In this document: positions 1-14,100 of the stretch, piece by piece | Layout: every line of letters starts with the position of its first letter | Position numbering within the stretch: position 1 is the first letter of the stretch | Assembly: GCA_023634235.1 (NCBI GenBank) | Contig: JAMKCF010000016.1 | Span: 9,099,366 to 9,163,365, forward strand | DNA: 64,000 nucleotides | Source: Pisaster brevispinus | Lineage: Eukaryota > Echinodermata > Asteroidea > Forcipulatida > Asteriidae | Reading direction: 5' to 3' | Translations under genes and position numbers: made by a program | Notes under the pieces: model-generated | The model's input: the letters and a program-made list of their open reading frames with translations, nothing else | What the model was told of the DNA's origin: nothing | Database searches by the model: none

Positions 1-1875
1 TACAAATGCCGCTTTAACACGTTGACTGCCGGTCATAGATTCGTGGGGCGTTCCTATTTGCCAAGTGTGGTGCGCATGCGCGCATACCAACATACCCACA
101 GCAAAAACACACACACAAAAATAATTTGAACATACAAATTCTAAGGATGTATGTCCTCACCACTGCCAGATGCGTATTTGTTGCGTTCTCAGTGATGCCA
201 GTGTATTTAATTAACAATACAAAAACCTTTCATTCTCTACGAATATACTCGTAGGCGGCAGTCAACATGTTAAACCCCAAACAATAGCGAAAATGTTTCA
301 TAAAATAAAATATGAAAGCTTGCATTTTGTGCATCTGCCAGTGAAAAAACTTGCATACAATATTTAAAAACATGAAGGCACATCTTAAATTAAACAGAGC
401 AGTTGAAAAAGTATTTTAACAACAGTTAATTGTGAAGTGCAGTGTGAACAGGGGGGATGTAGGCCTAAGTTTGTTGCTTATTTGCAAAATACTACTGGTA
501 CATGTAAATGAAAAGGGGAGCTATACTTTTTTTCTTCTTTGGTTTAATTTGGAGTTTCTTTTTTCTCCCCCCCTCTTTTGAAAAAGATATTGGAATGGTT
601 TTGTACAACATATATGCATTGAGATAAAATAACATGAAACAAAGCCACTTTTGACACCACACATTCCCAACGAACAATTCACGAGAGTTGGGCCGTGCTC
701 AACTCTTGCGAAATATTCACAGCGAAAATGAGAGCTGTGACGCGTCAAATTTGCTTTGCACAAAGCATTTGCAGGAAATATGAACCAAGTTTTACGCTAC
801 ATGTACCAAATTCCAGAAAAGCGTTGATTCTGATTCTACTGTCACAGTAAAGGCACATGCACATTCTACTACTAATAAAAAAGTTGTCTTCTACAAGACC
901 ACAACACAGAAAACCAAGGGAAAAAGAAGGCATCTACAAAAAATTACAAAGTATAGGTAACTAAAACTTGCAAGTAAGACACAAACAATGAAGAAAACCT
1001 TTAGGCAGCAAGGTTATTTAACATTAATTTACATATTGAAAGTCGTCCGACAGTGAGAAATATTTTTTTTAAAAACGTATAATTTGGGGTTGAACAAAGA
1101 AAATTGACTAGAGCGGGATTTGTACCAACGACCTCCGGTTTAACATGCCGGCACTCTACCAACTGAGCTACCCAGCCCTTTGTTGGCGGTCTCCCTATTT
1201 AGTCAATATCTTTGTTCGGGGGGTGTCAGTCAGAAGCCATTCAACCGTAATCTGCCGTGTAGCCAGGGATCACGCCCAAGTTTACGATACAACCTGGGAA
1301 AAACTTGCGTTACACTGAACATCAATACTTTCAGGTATAAGTTTGGTTTTTTTTTACATTTTTAAAATGGTCTGATTTCATTGTGTTATTTACAGTGGCA
1401 TTTTGCGATTAAAGGTGTTATGTACAGGGTTGGTATAAAATGAAAAAAAACTGTTTTTAGTCTGAAATTATACTGATTAGGAAGTTCATACTGTGATCAC
1501 ATTTTTTCTGTGAAATATTCTCTGGGATAAAATCACATGAAAAAAATGCATCTGAAACCCTAGAAAAAAAGGCAATGTGTTAACATGCTGAAAATTGTGC
1601 ATGGTTTTTCCACTATATTTTCCCGATTCACACACAATAACAAGAAAAGCAGATTCCTTGCATTCTTGTAAAAATACACCTTTGTGGAAGCATGGTCATT
1701 CCGTTCCAGCACAAAACATTTCTGCTTACCAGAGTAATGTTACCAACCGAACTGCCATCTCACATGTACTCTCTTTGATTGGTATCCTGCTTATTTTTGC
1801 TTAGCAGAAATCTGTTAAGCAATACTCTTTGCTAAAGCAGCTCTATAATAGTGGGCTCTGGACTTGCCTGTTGGT
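1..1875. other. 3' flank of the nephrin-like gene
   Basis: No supported coding exon is visible here. The stretch should hold the 3' UTR of the minus-strand nephrin-like gene, but I found no canonical polyadenylation signal (TTTATT on the plus strand) close to the stop codon, so the transcript end is unplaced. It contains a full tRNA-type SINE at 1078-1300 and, around 1690-1860, a decayed copy of the dispersed 'aatttcatagagctgcttaagc' repeat. Confidence 0.6.
1078..1300 (-). repeat. tRNA-Asn-derived SINE, family A, copy 1
   Basis: On the minus strand the head at 1107-1177 reads as a tRNA with intact A and B boxes (TAGCTCAGTTGG and GGTACAAATCC) and anticodon-loop GTT, the asparagine anticodon. 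It is preceded by a 5' extension of about 120 bp that includes 'ttgtatcgtaaacttggg' and followed by an AAAGAAAAATT-type tail. The same three-part unit recurs at 50005-50271, with shortened copies at 9498-9643 and 15310-15381. The decayed acceptor stem and the multicopy body mark it as a retroposon, not a tRNA gene. Confidence 0.8.
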
Positions 1876-2117
1876 TTACACAAGGAACCCCTCTTCACTA
1901 CCAGCCTGGCTAGCTGTAGGCCGTGCCTTGGTCAACTGGACAAAGTTGCCGAGGCTACTGGGCACCGGACTCGGAGTGACAGACGACGTGTAGTCGAACT
2001 GTTTGGCTGAGGATGGACTCATGGTGAGCTGGGCTTGTTTGCGTCGTAACTTCTCTGCGTAGTTGCGTTCCTCCTGGTCCTCGCTGATCTGATCGGTCAT
2101 GATGCTCGGTGTTCGAG
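1876..2117 (-). CDS. NPHS1: nephrin last coding exon, C-terminus FLV
   Basis: Residues 1188-1267 and stop TAA. Basic segment EKLRRKQAQL, then Ser/Pro-rich sequence and a C-terminal EEGFLV. The last three residues resemble the HLV end of vertebrate nephrin and could bind a PDZ domain such as that of a MAGI or ZO protein; that is inference. Confidence 0.92.
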
Positions 2118-5100
2118 CTGAAGTTGCAATACAAAATTTAAAAACACATCAAGCAGCAGCACGTTTTGTAAACAAGCAATTTTTTTTCAAATTTCAAAAG
2201 CGTTTCCATACATTATCTTCATTCTTTTTGTAAAAATAAAGTAGGTCACTAAGTAAGGTTTGGCTAACTTACCAAAACTGTCCCAGCTGGGTGCGTATGA
2301 CGGTGGCCGGTACCCGGCATTGTGGTAACTGGATCCTGGTTCCCGTCGTGATGCCGTGATTGGCTGTCTATCGCTATCATCATATTGATCACTGTAGGTG
2401 TGATAGCTGTAGTCATCATACTGTTGATTGCCGTAGCGGCGATCGTCATAGCTGCGCTCATCGTCGGAGTAGGGCTCTTTGGAGTATTCTGATTGGTCAC
2501 GATGAGACATGGTGTCGATTGTTTCAGTGACGGTTGCACTACCTTCGTCTCTGTACGATCAATCAATGAAACAAACACATATTTAAGAAGGACCATGTTA
2601 CATGTGACATCACTTGTTTACAAAAGAGCCACAGAGCCTGGACTTCCAGCAGGCACGACTTTTACACAGCTCAATGGAAGAAATCAATCAAATCTTTTAA
2701 CTTTATTGAAAATCCACTGTCTGATGTCTATCAACTTTTAAAATGATGAAAGGGGCGTTTTAGCTGTTACCTTTATAACTCTTGAGTTTATGTGTAAATT
2801 GTGTCACAAAATGTAAATCTTTCCATATGACCAGTGTAGCATCTTGCCTGACAGAAAGGTCCTGGAACCTAAAAGTCCACTCTTTTTGTAAACAAAATTA
2901 CAGCAAATTACAACATGTGCAGGACAACCTAACGAACAGGAGATAAAACAACAATTTATAAATCTTCCCATCTTTTTTTTGTATTCATTTCCAGAGTTGT
3001 TATGGACAAGATGGTATACTTACGAATGCACTGTTTCTATCTCTGTCATCTTTATATCAGATTTCTTGGCTGTGAATCAAAAAGAATGAATTTGAATTTA
3101 TATTGTAATGTATCTCAGATAGATAAGATAAATACATGTAGATAAATAAAAGTTTATTTTCTCATCAGGGTAAATTCATGTGACTATTTGACAGTATAGA
3201 AAGTTTAAAATACATAAAACGCTATTTTGATACAGTAGTAGTTAAAACGACTGAAAAATAACCAAATTAAAGTAATTGTTAGCAACCTCAAAAACATCAG
3301 TAACAGTAAGAAAAACAAATAAAGCAGTAGTAAGAAACATCCAACAATAGTAACAAATTTAAAATTCAAGAATTAGCATTATACATTCTAATAGCCGAAT
3401 GAGTTTAAGAGTTGACCCTAACAAACTGTATTCCATTAAGACCACATAATTGTCTTCAATTTGATATATATGTTTTCATTTGTTTTCCATCTGATATCAC
3501 TAGTAACTAAAAAATAAAGCAAAACAATCAATTATTGTTCAATGACAGGTTTTCCTGCAGTTAGACACTTTAACAAAAAAGAACTTTAATAAAAACGTCA
3601 TCACAACCAAAGGCCAAATTAAGAAAAAATTTACAGATAAAAATATGTATTTTTACAGATTTTTAAAATATCTACAAACAAATATATACATGGTGAAATG
3701 GACTAAACAAAACAATGAAAAGAGACAAAAATATCAAACACAGATTTGTATAATGACTACGCTACTAATAATGCACAAAATTAAACAGGAATGAAAGCGT
3801 TTTTGTGTTCTCCAAGAAACCCTGTAGTGGGGCAGATACAGCAGAGCTGCCAACATTTGCATCTTGTAACCAGAGAGATTTTGTCCAACAATCAGAGCGA
3901 TCTTTACAATTACATTCAATGTAATAGGGAAAAATGTCCATAATTAGGGGGCTTTTCAAATTTGCTCATCAGAACATGGAAGGATTGGTTTATTTTCAGG
4001 GAACTTTCTGCAGAATCAGGGAGAGTTGGCAGCTCTGATAAAGGTAATTATTATTTTTTTTAAACCTTCATACAAAGTGATTTTACAGAAAACAGCACAA
4101 CTGAACTCACCTAGGTTCTTTTTCTTGGACGTCCGTTTCTTGACGAGGCAACAGATGAGGAACAGATTCAGGAACACACAACTGAGGAGACTCAAGAAGG
4201 TGACCAAGAGGAACAGGTACAGAGGGATGTTCCCCACTAGGATACCTAGAGACGGGTGATGAGTAGGACAACAAGAAGGCGGGGGTCAACATGGGGCAAG
4301 AAAGGGAATTTATACACTTCTTTTAAAAAAATAAGTGTATAGGCCATGAGTTTTTACCACCCCTCTTTATTTTTTTGTTCACTATGTTTTGTGTTATCTT
4401 GATAACTCCTATTTCATGCAAGTTTCATTTTATACAAGTTGGTGTGCTCCAACATGAAACAGCAGTTGAGTTATGAAACATCCTGGAGATAGAGAACTGC
4501 AGCCGATTTCACGAAACGCTAGGATTAATCCTATCTCGAGTTAGGACGAGTAACTAGTCCTAACTTAGGATTAATCTTAAGGTTTACATGTTACAGTGCA
4601 AGGCTGGGACTCGTCCTAAGTCCTAAGATTAATCCTAAGTTAGGAAGAGTTTGGTGAAATCGACGGCTGGTGTGTTGGCACCCCATGCCCCCTTCAAGCC
4701 GTTCTTTTATCTGATGTCTTGAAGAGAACATTGTTTTAACAGTAAACCAGTTCTTCAGAAGTCAAACCCCAATAATTTAATGTACCTCCGAAGACCTGTG
4801 ATGCTTTTCCCTTCACCTTGTGCGGGCAACATAAGGATTTACATGGGACTTAAAAGCAGGCATGATGTTTGGCCCTTGGGGGAAAGTAGGGCTCCAGCTT
4901 GGGCTTCACCATCAATTTTGGAGCAGAGTGTATTTTGCACGGTGCTTCTATATCGAAAGGAGCCCGGAGAGCCAGAGCCTAGGCCCAGGTTTGGAAAAAA
5001 GCAGCTTACCTGATGGACTTGGGACAACTGGTTGAGTTGGTGCAACTGTGTGGAAAGAAGAGAAATAGATAAACTCATAAAATATCAACAGTGGATGGAC

Positions 5101-8100
5101 AAAGTGAAACAGGAATGTCAATTCAATGGGTTGAATATGAAAGTGAGGCTGTAATTTTAACAAGAACCCTTGTAGTTTACTCGCTGTGCACAGTAGTTTT
5201 AATAAGGATGTTTGGGCAGATAAACCTTTTCTGGTACACACAAATGTTTTGCGCTGTGTTAAAAATTTGTGCTTAAGCAGCTCTCTCTGCTTACTGCTGA
5301 ATTCTGCGCCTGCGATCACCATTCTCAACTTACAGGGCAAGCGCCGAATTTCTGCGCAGGCTGTGTAAGCCAAAAATGCCTGATAACGTGGAGTACGCAC
5401 GTGCACAAGCAATTATTAATAATAAAAATAAAACATTTTTATAGTTCCTTATGCAAGGCCTCAAACCGCTTCACAAAAAGACATAAATCAGCAACGATAT
5501 ATTACAGAAAGTACACACACAATTAAAATACATCAAAAATAAAATTACAGGATTTTCAAACACAATATCAACCCAGCTCTCATTTATACACCTTGGTTAA
5601 GAGAAGCAATTAATGGATATTAAAAGACTTGCTCACATGACATTATACGCCTCACTTTAGAGAACAACAATTATTTTAAAAAATCTTCAGAATTGAAACC
5701 TTTGTACCTTCCGTTGTTGCGGATACAATCCCAAGGAAGTAGGCCCCAGTGCCGAGATCATTCCGCCCGCGTACAGTGAACTCATAATTGGTTTCGGGGT
5801 TGAGGTTGGTCACGGTGTAAGTCGTCTCCTCAGTTGGGATGACGTCCACATACTGGTACTGTTGGTTTCCCTTCTGATTGAAGCGCACCTGGAATGTCTG
5901 GGGCCGGCCTCCGTCAAAACCTGTTTCGGGACAAACGTTTATTACTATCACATCGATTGTGCACCTTTTACTTGAGTCGTGAGAAAAATGGTGCACACCG
6001 CTTCAATCCTACCAGTGCTCTGTGTTATATAATGCCGGGCATTTTCTGCTGTAATTTACTACTTCTTAAGAAGTTGCAAGTAGAAATTCTAGAAACAATG
6101 ACTTGCATACACAAGTTCAAAGCTGATCTCCCTGACGGAAAGTCACATTTTTTTATCCTCTCCTTTTCTTTCTACCGTTGCTCTGTTTTGGTTTTGTTGT
6201 TGTTGTACTGTTGGCTTTACTTAACCGTTAAGGAAATTTGGAAACAATTAAACCATTAACCAGTTTAAACATCTCAACCCTAGTAAATAATCCAAAAAAG
6301 CAAGCGCAGAATTCCACGGTAAGCCGTGCCGTGAATTTGGGCCATGGTGCATTGGGTCAACAGAGTAAACTGTTGAAGATAGTAAACATTACCGTCTGAT
6401 TATGCAGACTTTTAGGAATCAAAACTGAAGAGTTGGAAGGAAATGAAACTTCCGAATCAAAGTCGTGATGATTCTTACCTGCCTTCCAGCTGAGTCTGAC
6501 TGAATCGTGGGTGATTTTCTCCACTCTGAGACCGAACGGTGCTTCTGGCTCACCTGTACATGAAAGGAAAGGTAGCCATGGATATAGGGTTGGATGATTG
6601 TCTTTCTCAGATTTAAATTTTGGTGTGAAAAATTACCTCTTTTTCCAAAACTACATTACATCAAAGGGGGTCGTTTCTAAAAATGTTGTATAATATCAAC
6701 AGCTCTCCAGTGCTCTTTACCAAGTAAGTTTTTAAGTTCATTAATTTGGTATACCCTCCCTATAAGCACAAAAATAGCTAAGCACAACAAAACTATGCTT
6801 TTACCAGAATAAGGTTACCAGTCAAAATACCATGTCACATGCACCACTTCTGACTGGTCTCCTGCTGATTTCTGCTAAGCACAAAAGTCATTAGCAAATT
6901 GGGCCCAGATGGCTAGTTAAGAATTGAAAAGCATCCCTATTCAACCCTTTTGTTACCTAATTGTTTGGAAACAAAGAACCACTGGTGACTGCATTGTTCG
7001 ACCACTCAAGCGTGAAGCACACATTCTTACAAATTTGGTGTTGAAAGACCTTTTTTTACAAACTCCGATCGCCTATGGCAAGGAAAGGGTTATCATGAAA
7101 TATGGAGCAGTGAAAAAACTGGGACACTAGTGAAGCAACAAGCTAACTGACCCCTACTGGCAAATCAGTGAAAAAGTACAGGGCTAATAAAACCGGGTGT
7201 GGAATTTGTTTGCCATGATGAAGTTCCTTACTTGTTTTTTCAAGCTGCACAGAAAAAGTGGTCTCGCCGAGATCGTTGTAAGCTTGGCAGACGTACGTCC
7301 CGTAATCAAAGACTTCATTGACAGGTCCGATGTACAAGCGACTTTCGTATCGGTTGGAGTAGGTCAGATCTTGGCGAGTGTCGAAGGTGTAGTGGTCGCT
7401 TGTTAAATTCACCTAAAAGTAATTCAGAGAAATGAGAAAAATAGAATTAGCTGTTGCAGACTGTTTTATACCAACCACAGGTATATTAAGTCTTGCACTT
7501 CAGCTATTTGTAAAATAGCCCACCGGGCTAGTAAACTGTGCACTTTACTTCGCCCCCAAGAAGTTTTAGCAGCCCATATTTTAAATCATGTACTGTCCTA
7601 AATGCATCCTTCTGATGTATTAATGGTAGCGATCACAACCAGTTTAATGGTCAAATGAAGTTACACTCACACACTCAAAAATATCTGAACACTTTTGTTC
7701 ATTGCCCTGTTTTTTAAATTTTTGTTTTTTTAATTGCACAGTTTTTAGTAACCCACAGGGCAAGTTGAGAAGTGGGGCTTACTAGCCTGTAACAGTTTTT
7801 ACTGGACAGTTTACGCCGCGCTAGAGTAAAGGTCAAGCCCTGGTATTAAGCAAAACAAAATTGTTAATGACCTGACGTTCTGACCCTCGCAGAATCTTTC
7901 TCAAAGGCTAAATAACAACCCAACATATGACAACACAACACAACACAACACAACACAACACAACACACACAGACAAGTATATTAGTGTAACAGAAACAGT
8001 CAAGTAGAAAGAAGTGAACAGAGAGAAGCAGAATGCAGTCGGAAACCCTGGATGAGAAATGAAAAAGGAGACATGGGGGAGGAAGAAAAATATCATACAG

Positions 8101-11100
8101 GCTAAATTTGTTTTTTAGTAACAACGATCTCTTCTAATAATAATAGGAACACTTATTATGCGCCGGAATCCGTCAAGTCTAGACTAAAAAATATTAAAAT
8201 AACATTCCAAAACAAAATACATGTATCAATGATACAATACAAAATCAATAGCGCTTTATCTGCAGGTGTCACAAACAGAGCTGCCAACATTTTGCATCTT
8301 GCAATCAAGGAGATATTTATAACAACATTCAACATACTAGGGAGAGAGTTTCCATACACAGGGAGTCTTCCGAATTTGTTCATCAAAATATGGAGAAAAA
8401 AATTGTTTATTTTCAGGGAACTTTCTGCAGAATCGAGGAGAGTTTGCAGCTCTGCACAAAGCACCACATGAATGTTTTGAAGACAGGTATAAACTAAGTT
8501 TTTAAAAATCTTCTTGACGCTTCTTACTGACCTGGGTAGCTCCTTGGAACCACTTGAATCTAACGACCGGGGCTCCTTCAGCGCGGCAGCGTAGGACGGC
8601 CGTCTGCCCAATGCTCTGGGCTACCTTGTTGGCAATGGTCCGGTCAATCTCAGGAATAACTGAAGAGAAAAATCGCTTTATTGTTTGGACAACGTCTTAA
8701 CAAAAAAACAAGTCACAATGTTATTTCAAACTGTTCATTACAGAACTAAGGATAAGAGTGAATGAAAATAAACAATCCACAAACCCCGCTGGATGGTTTA
8801 GAATAGGGGCTACCAAAACCAACACCACAACCTGTACCATTGGAAGCATTTTGTGCTTGCATAAATGGGGAAAGCACCTTGGTAATGGTATCAAAATCAA
8901 TTACTTTTTTACAAAAACCTAGAAAGTAACTAACATTTAACAAAAATATATATAATCCCACAACAATTTTTGCGTTTGGGCTAACATAAAAAGTTGGTGG
9001 GCTAATATAAAAAAAAACAGAAATGCAACTGGCCATTAAAAAAAAATAAATAAAAAAATAAAATCTAGCTATTAATTAATTAAAACAAAAAACTAACGCC
9101 GGGCTGCTGGCTGAAAATCACGTTTCCGAATTAGGCAAGGCGATCTGGGCGTCCATCAGCATGCTCAATGCTAGCAGCGAACCCAATAGGCTTGTGGAGA
9201 CGCAGTGGAATGGTTAATCATAATGGCCAAAACAACGTTAAAAACTGCAAACAAAAGTTAATGGCCTGACATTTCGAACCCAGTATTTCTCGAAAGCTAT
9301 ATTCACTTCTTTTTTGTTGTTGCATTTATACCATAGGTCCTTTTGGTTGGTAAGCAGTTTGCAACAGCTACTTCCATTGTCTCATTGTTAAAAACTAGTA
9401 AAGTTTTTGTAATACCAAACAGATACCAACAATCCGGTAGACCTTAGAGAATTTTTTCAAACCAGAAAACCTAGAGAAATCCCACCCCTGTTGCAGGAAA
9501 ATCGATAGCTCAGTTGGTAGAGCGCCGGTGCGTTAATCCGAATGTCGTCGGTTCAAGTCCCGCTCCAGTCAATTTTTCTTTGTTCAAAACCCAAACTATT
9601 TAAAATTTACCCAGTCGGTTTCCCTTGTGGTTTTATTACTTGAAAATCTACAGAGAGACACTTACACTGCACGACAACTTGAATATTCTTGGTGAACGCC
9701 GGCGCTATTCCGTTATCGGCAGAGCACGTGTACAGTCCGCCATCCGCCTTGGACACATTGAGTATTCTGAGTAGAGCTTTCCCCTCTGAGTACTCCATCT
9801 GGTGAGCGCTGAGATCGAACCCGTCGCGGGTCCAGGTGACGAAGTTCTCCGGTCTGGGGTTGGCGTCGGCCTCGCACGCCAGCTCGCTGATCGAGTGCAG
9901 GTTGATGATGATCTGGTCTCCGGTTGAAATGATTGGTGAATCTGGTTAAAAAAAAAAAAAAAAGTTGGTTTAAAAGTTATCAGAATCGAAAATTAACTTT
10001 CCAGCAAAACTGATTTTAAGTGCTGTTTAAAGAAAATGTACGGGTTGCGACTTTGTCTAGGTTTTGGGGTGACACAGGCCTTGAACTGTGCCCTTGAAGG
10101 GGCATGGCAGTTTTCCTCTTGTAAGGGGCACTTCTATGAGGAAAAAGTAAATTTGAGTTGGATCTTTACAAAGGGCACCACAGCAAAAGCACAGGGCACC
10201 GTGGCAATTGCTGTGGGTGCCGTGGGTTCAAATCAAATTCAACACTACCCAGTCCTGAAGACTCAAACAATAAGAAATAGTATAGAGTTTGGTTTGAGAT
10301 AAACCAAGTTTCATTGAAGAAAATCACTGTACTTATCAGTACTAGAGAAGTAGATCAAACAGCAGGATTTCTTTATAAATGTGGGAAAAATAACAACTAA
10401 TTTTCTTCACCGGGCCGACTTTAAAAATTTGAATAGACCTCATGCCATTTCAGTAGGGCGCCCTCGCCTAGAGGTCAAAAGGAGGTTGTTCATTGGCCAA
10501 TCATGTGCGCCGCATGTACAAATCTGTGCGTTTTGATTGTTTCGTCATTGTTTTACCTCTTAGACGGTGGCTGGATGACGTCAATGCATAAGGTCTACTC
10601 AGATAAAAGTCTGAAATTTCTCATCTGTAAATTTAATAATATTCTATATCCCTGATGTAAATTTAACATCTACCAAACTCATTTACTCGACCCTCAATAC
10701 TCACAGTGTACATCGAGTAGCGCAGTGATGTTACTACTCCCTTCTTCATTACTCACGAGACACATATAGTCGCCAACCTCCGTCCTGGACGCGTTGTGGA
10801 CAAACAACGAGCCGGCGTCATTCAGCGTGAAGCGTGTGCTACCATCAAGGACAATAGGGACGTCGTTCTGGTGCCAGACGTACGTCAGCTCTTTCGGGTT
10901 GCCTTTGGCGGTGCAGTTGAGGATTTTGAGGCCTGGGCCCTCCTTGGTGCTGATGGTCATCTTATCAGCGATGCTGATTTGGGGCTTGACTGGGGAAGAA
11001 CAGCATTCAAAAGATGTCAAACATTTGTTTGGGGAAGAACAGGCCATCAAACCATCTAGTTTCAAAAAAAACATCTTAACATCTTAACTCTTCTCTCCTG

Positions 11101-14100
11101 TTTTTTTGGTATGCTTAGCTGGTAACCATATTCCGGTAAGCATAATTTGGGTGTGCTTAGCTAATTTTTGTGCCTAAGCAGCCCTATAAAATTAGGCCAT
11201 GGTGGCAAAGAAGAAGGCAAAACAGACCATTGTTGTTGGCAATCCTCCAAAACTTTTCATAAGTTTGAGGATTGTGGAGGATTGAGGACTGTAGGCCCAA
11301 GTAATTAATTGCTGACCACTGGGCCAGGCGTACCGATCTTATCCAAGTCCAAACATATTGGTGTTGTGTGACCATAGAGTGGAAGATAGTGAAGGATTGA
11401 GGACTGTAGGCCCAAATAAAAATTGCTGACCACTGGGCCAGGCTTATCAATCTTATCCAAGTCCAAACTTATTCTGGTAAGCATAATTTTGGTGTTAATA
11501 GCTGGTAACCATATTCTGGTAAGCATAATTTTGGTGTTAATAGCTGATAACCATATTCTGGCAAGCATAAATTTGGTGTGCTTAGCTACTTTTTGTGCTT
11601 AAGCAGCTCTATGAAATTGGGCCCTGGTGGCAAAGAAGAAGGAGTAATACACCATTTTTGTTGGCAAGAGAAAACACAGAATAACACCTTTGAAGCTATG
11701 CATGGTGTGAAAAGTAAGAAGTAACTCTAACTAGTGATCTTGCAGGTACAACCATGTATAAAACTCTTTGAAAGAAGTGTTTGCTCTGAGCCGTCTTCAG
11801 GAGAGTGCTGGACCGCTGATGATTCTAGTGTATAAGTGGGGCTCCATTCTTGGATGCACATTTAGGCGGGAAGTGTCCGCGCTGTGCTTGACCGGTGATG
11901 CATGGCTGCTGGCTGGATGTGCATGCCCTGGAGTGTGGTCAGTGTTGTGGGTGAGCTACTGCTGAAAGGGGTTGCTTGCGTAGTGGTGCCCAGATGTCGT
12001 TGATGAGGAACGCGATGTCTACTCGGACCCTAGTTTTACATGTGGTTGTACCCAATAGTTATAGTTTCTTCTTAGTTGAATAATTCAAGCCTTGCCTATG
12101 GGTACTTACATCTGACGTTCATAATCAACCCGTCATTGACTGCTTCCACGATGAGCTCATTCTTGGCGCGGCACAGAAACACTTGGCCATTATCTGCGGA
12201 CAACACCTTCTCTATCACCAGCTCACTGCTTGTGGAATAACCGCCGTTGTCCGAGGACTCGGTTACTGCTGCTCCACCTGCAGAGGCAGTCAAAAAATAA
12301 CCTCGAGATTTACATTTCTTGATCAAAACCAACTTTGCCTGCCCAATATTAGGGATACGAGTGTTTGACCACTTCATGTCGGAAATTGCAATTATTCACA
12401 AATTGTTTTTGGACAGTCTCACAGCAGACATCCTTTAACGCCTGGAACATATTCGGATTTTCCTCAATTTTGGGATGGCAGCTTGATGGCTGACATTAAT
12501 ATCCACTTTCCATTGTTTCATTTCGTTTCATTTATTAATTCTGGCTGTGAAGCCAAGGACTCTTAGAAAACTTTGTTTACGACAGACAGTCCAGGAAAGG
12601 CTGATGGTATCATTCTAGGTATAAAATAGGAAGAATCCGGAAACTTGGAACAAATCTTTTCTCTCTCCAAAGATTGAATCTCTACGTCACCACAAGTGGA
12701 AAGTTGAAGAGGATTGGACAGAATAAGGTTTTATTTTTGGCCTCCCGTAGCGACTTACCATCAACGGGTACGCCATCTTTCCACCATGACAGCTCACTGG
12801 CTGGGTTGCTGCTCGCAGTCTTACACTTCACCACTACTCTGTCTCCATCCCTGCACTCGGCCGGTTCCGCCGTCACGAAAACTCTCTCTGGGGGAACTGA
12901 AGGGACAGAGGCGGTTAATAATCAGAGATCACAACAGGGATCACTTAATCTCAAAAGGGTTTGATTCGTTTTGATTTGAATTTATTTGGATAAACCACAG
13001 CAAGAATGCAGCTAAAAATATTTTTAAAAACATTCACAGTAATAGGTTGATAAAAAGTAAATAAATAAATGTAAGTAGAAAACAAGAAACAACAATTGTA
13101 CAAAAGAATCAAAAGATGGCCCCCAAAAAATTATAAAATATTCAATATCATATGCCATGCTGATCTCCAAAACAAATACACAACGGTTGATACATCAACT
13201 GAATAATGTATAGTCAAAAGCAAATTTTCTGGACCTAATTTCATGGAGTTGCTCAGCAGAAAATATTGTTTGACATTTTCCTGCCATGCAAAACTGAGCA
13301 GTATATCAGTTTCATTTTGTACAAGTAAATGGTATTTTGGTTGGTCACCTTATTATGGTAAGCATTAATTTTCTGTGCTTAGCAGCTTTTTATGCTTAAG
13401 TAGCTCTATGAAAATGAACCTTGGGACCAGTTTCATTGAGTTGCTATTAAAGCAGACAACGGTGCTCAACATTTTTATGCCGAGCAAAAATAAGCAGGAT
13501 ACCAGTTGAGAATGGTTGGCTACATGTGACAATTTACTTTTTGGCTGATACATTATTCTGGTAAGCATGGTTTTGTTGTGCTTAGCTACTTGTTGCGCTA
13601 AAGCAGTGTTGTGCCTAGCTACTTTTTATGCTTAAGCAGCTCTATGAAATTGGGCACTGGTCTCTAAAGAGAAGCTTTAAGAAAGGTGAAACAAAGAAGA
13701 TGGTCCTAGACTCACAGAGGACATCAAGAGAGACCTGAGCAACTAGCGGTGTCGCGGTGGCTTCATTTGAAGCACTGCAGCTGTAGTTTGCTTTGTTATC
13801 GGTCTGCTCAAGGATCAGAGGGAGCTCGTTGGTGGCCAGTTGTCCACTGGTCCCGTAGCTACCCTCCAGGTCCACGCCGTTCTTCTGCCAGGTGAGGGTC
13901 GCCAGAGGGTTACCTCCGACCGCGATGCAGGTCAGCCTCAGGAGGTTGCCTGCCTTGACCTCTCGGCCTTCCTCGTAGCCAGAGATGACTGGTACCTGTG
14001 GCGGATCTGTCAATAGAACAGAAGGAACGAGGCATGAAAATTGGATGAAGTGGATTTAAATATTGACCAATTTTGAGGGTAATGGGACTTTTACTAGAAG

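Noticed and set aside
1107..1177. Possible tRNA-Asn gene (also heads at 9498 and 50124)
   Set aside because: Acceptor stems do not pair fully, the sequences differ from each other at conserved sites, and they share a non-tRNA body, so they are SINE heads.
4948..5412. 154-codon minus-strand open frame around the nephrin linker exon
   Set aside because: Only the 36-nt piece 5045-5010 fits the gene, in a different frame; the rest is intron read-through.
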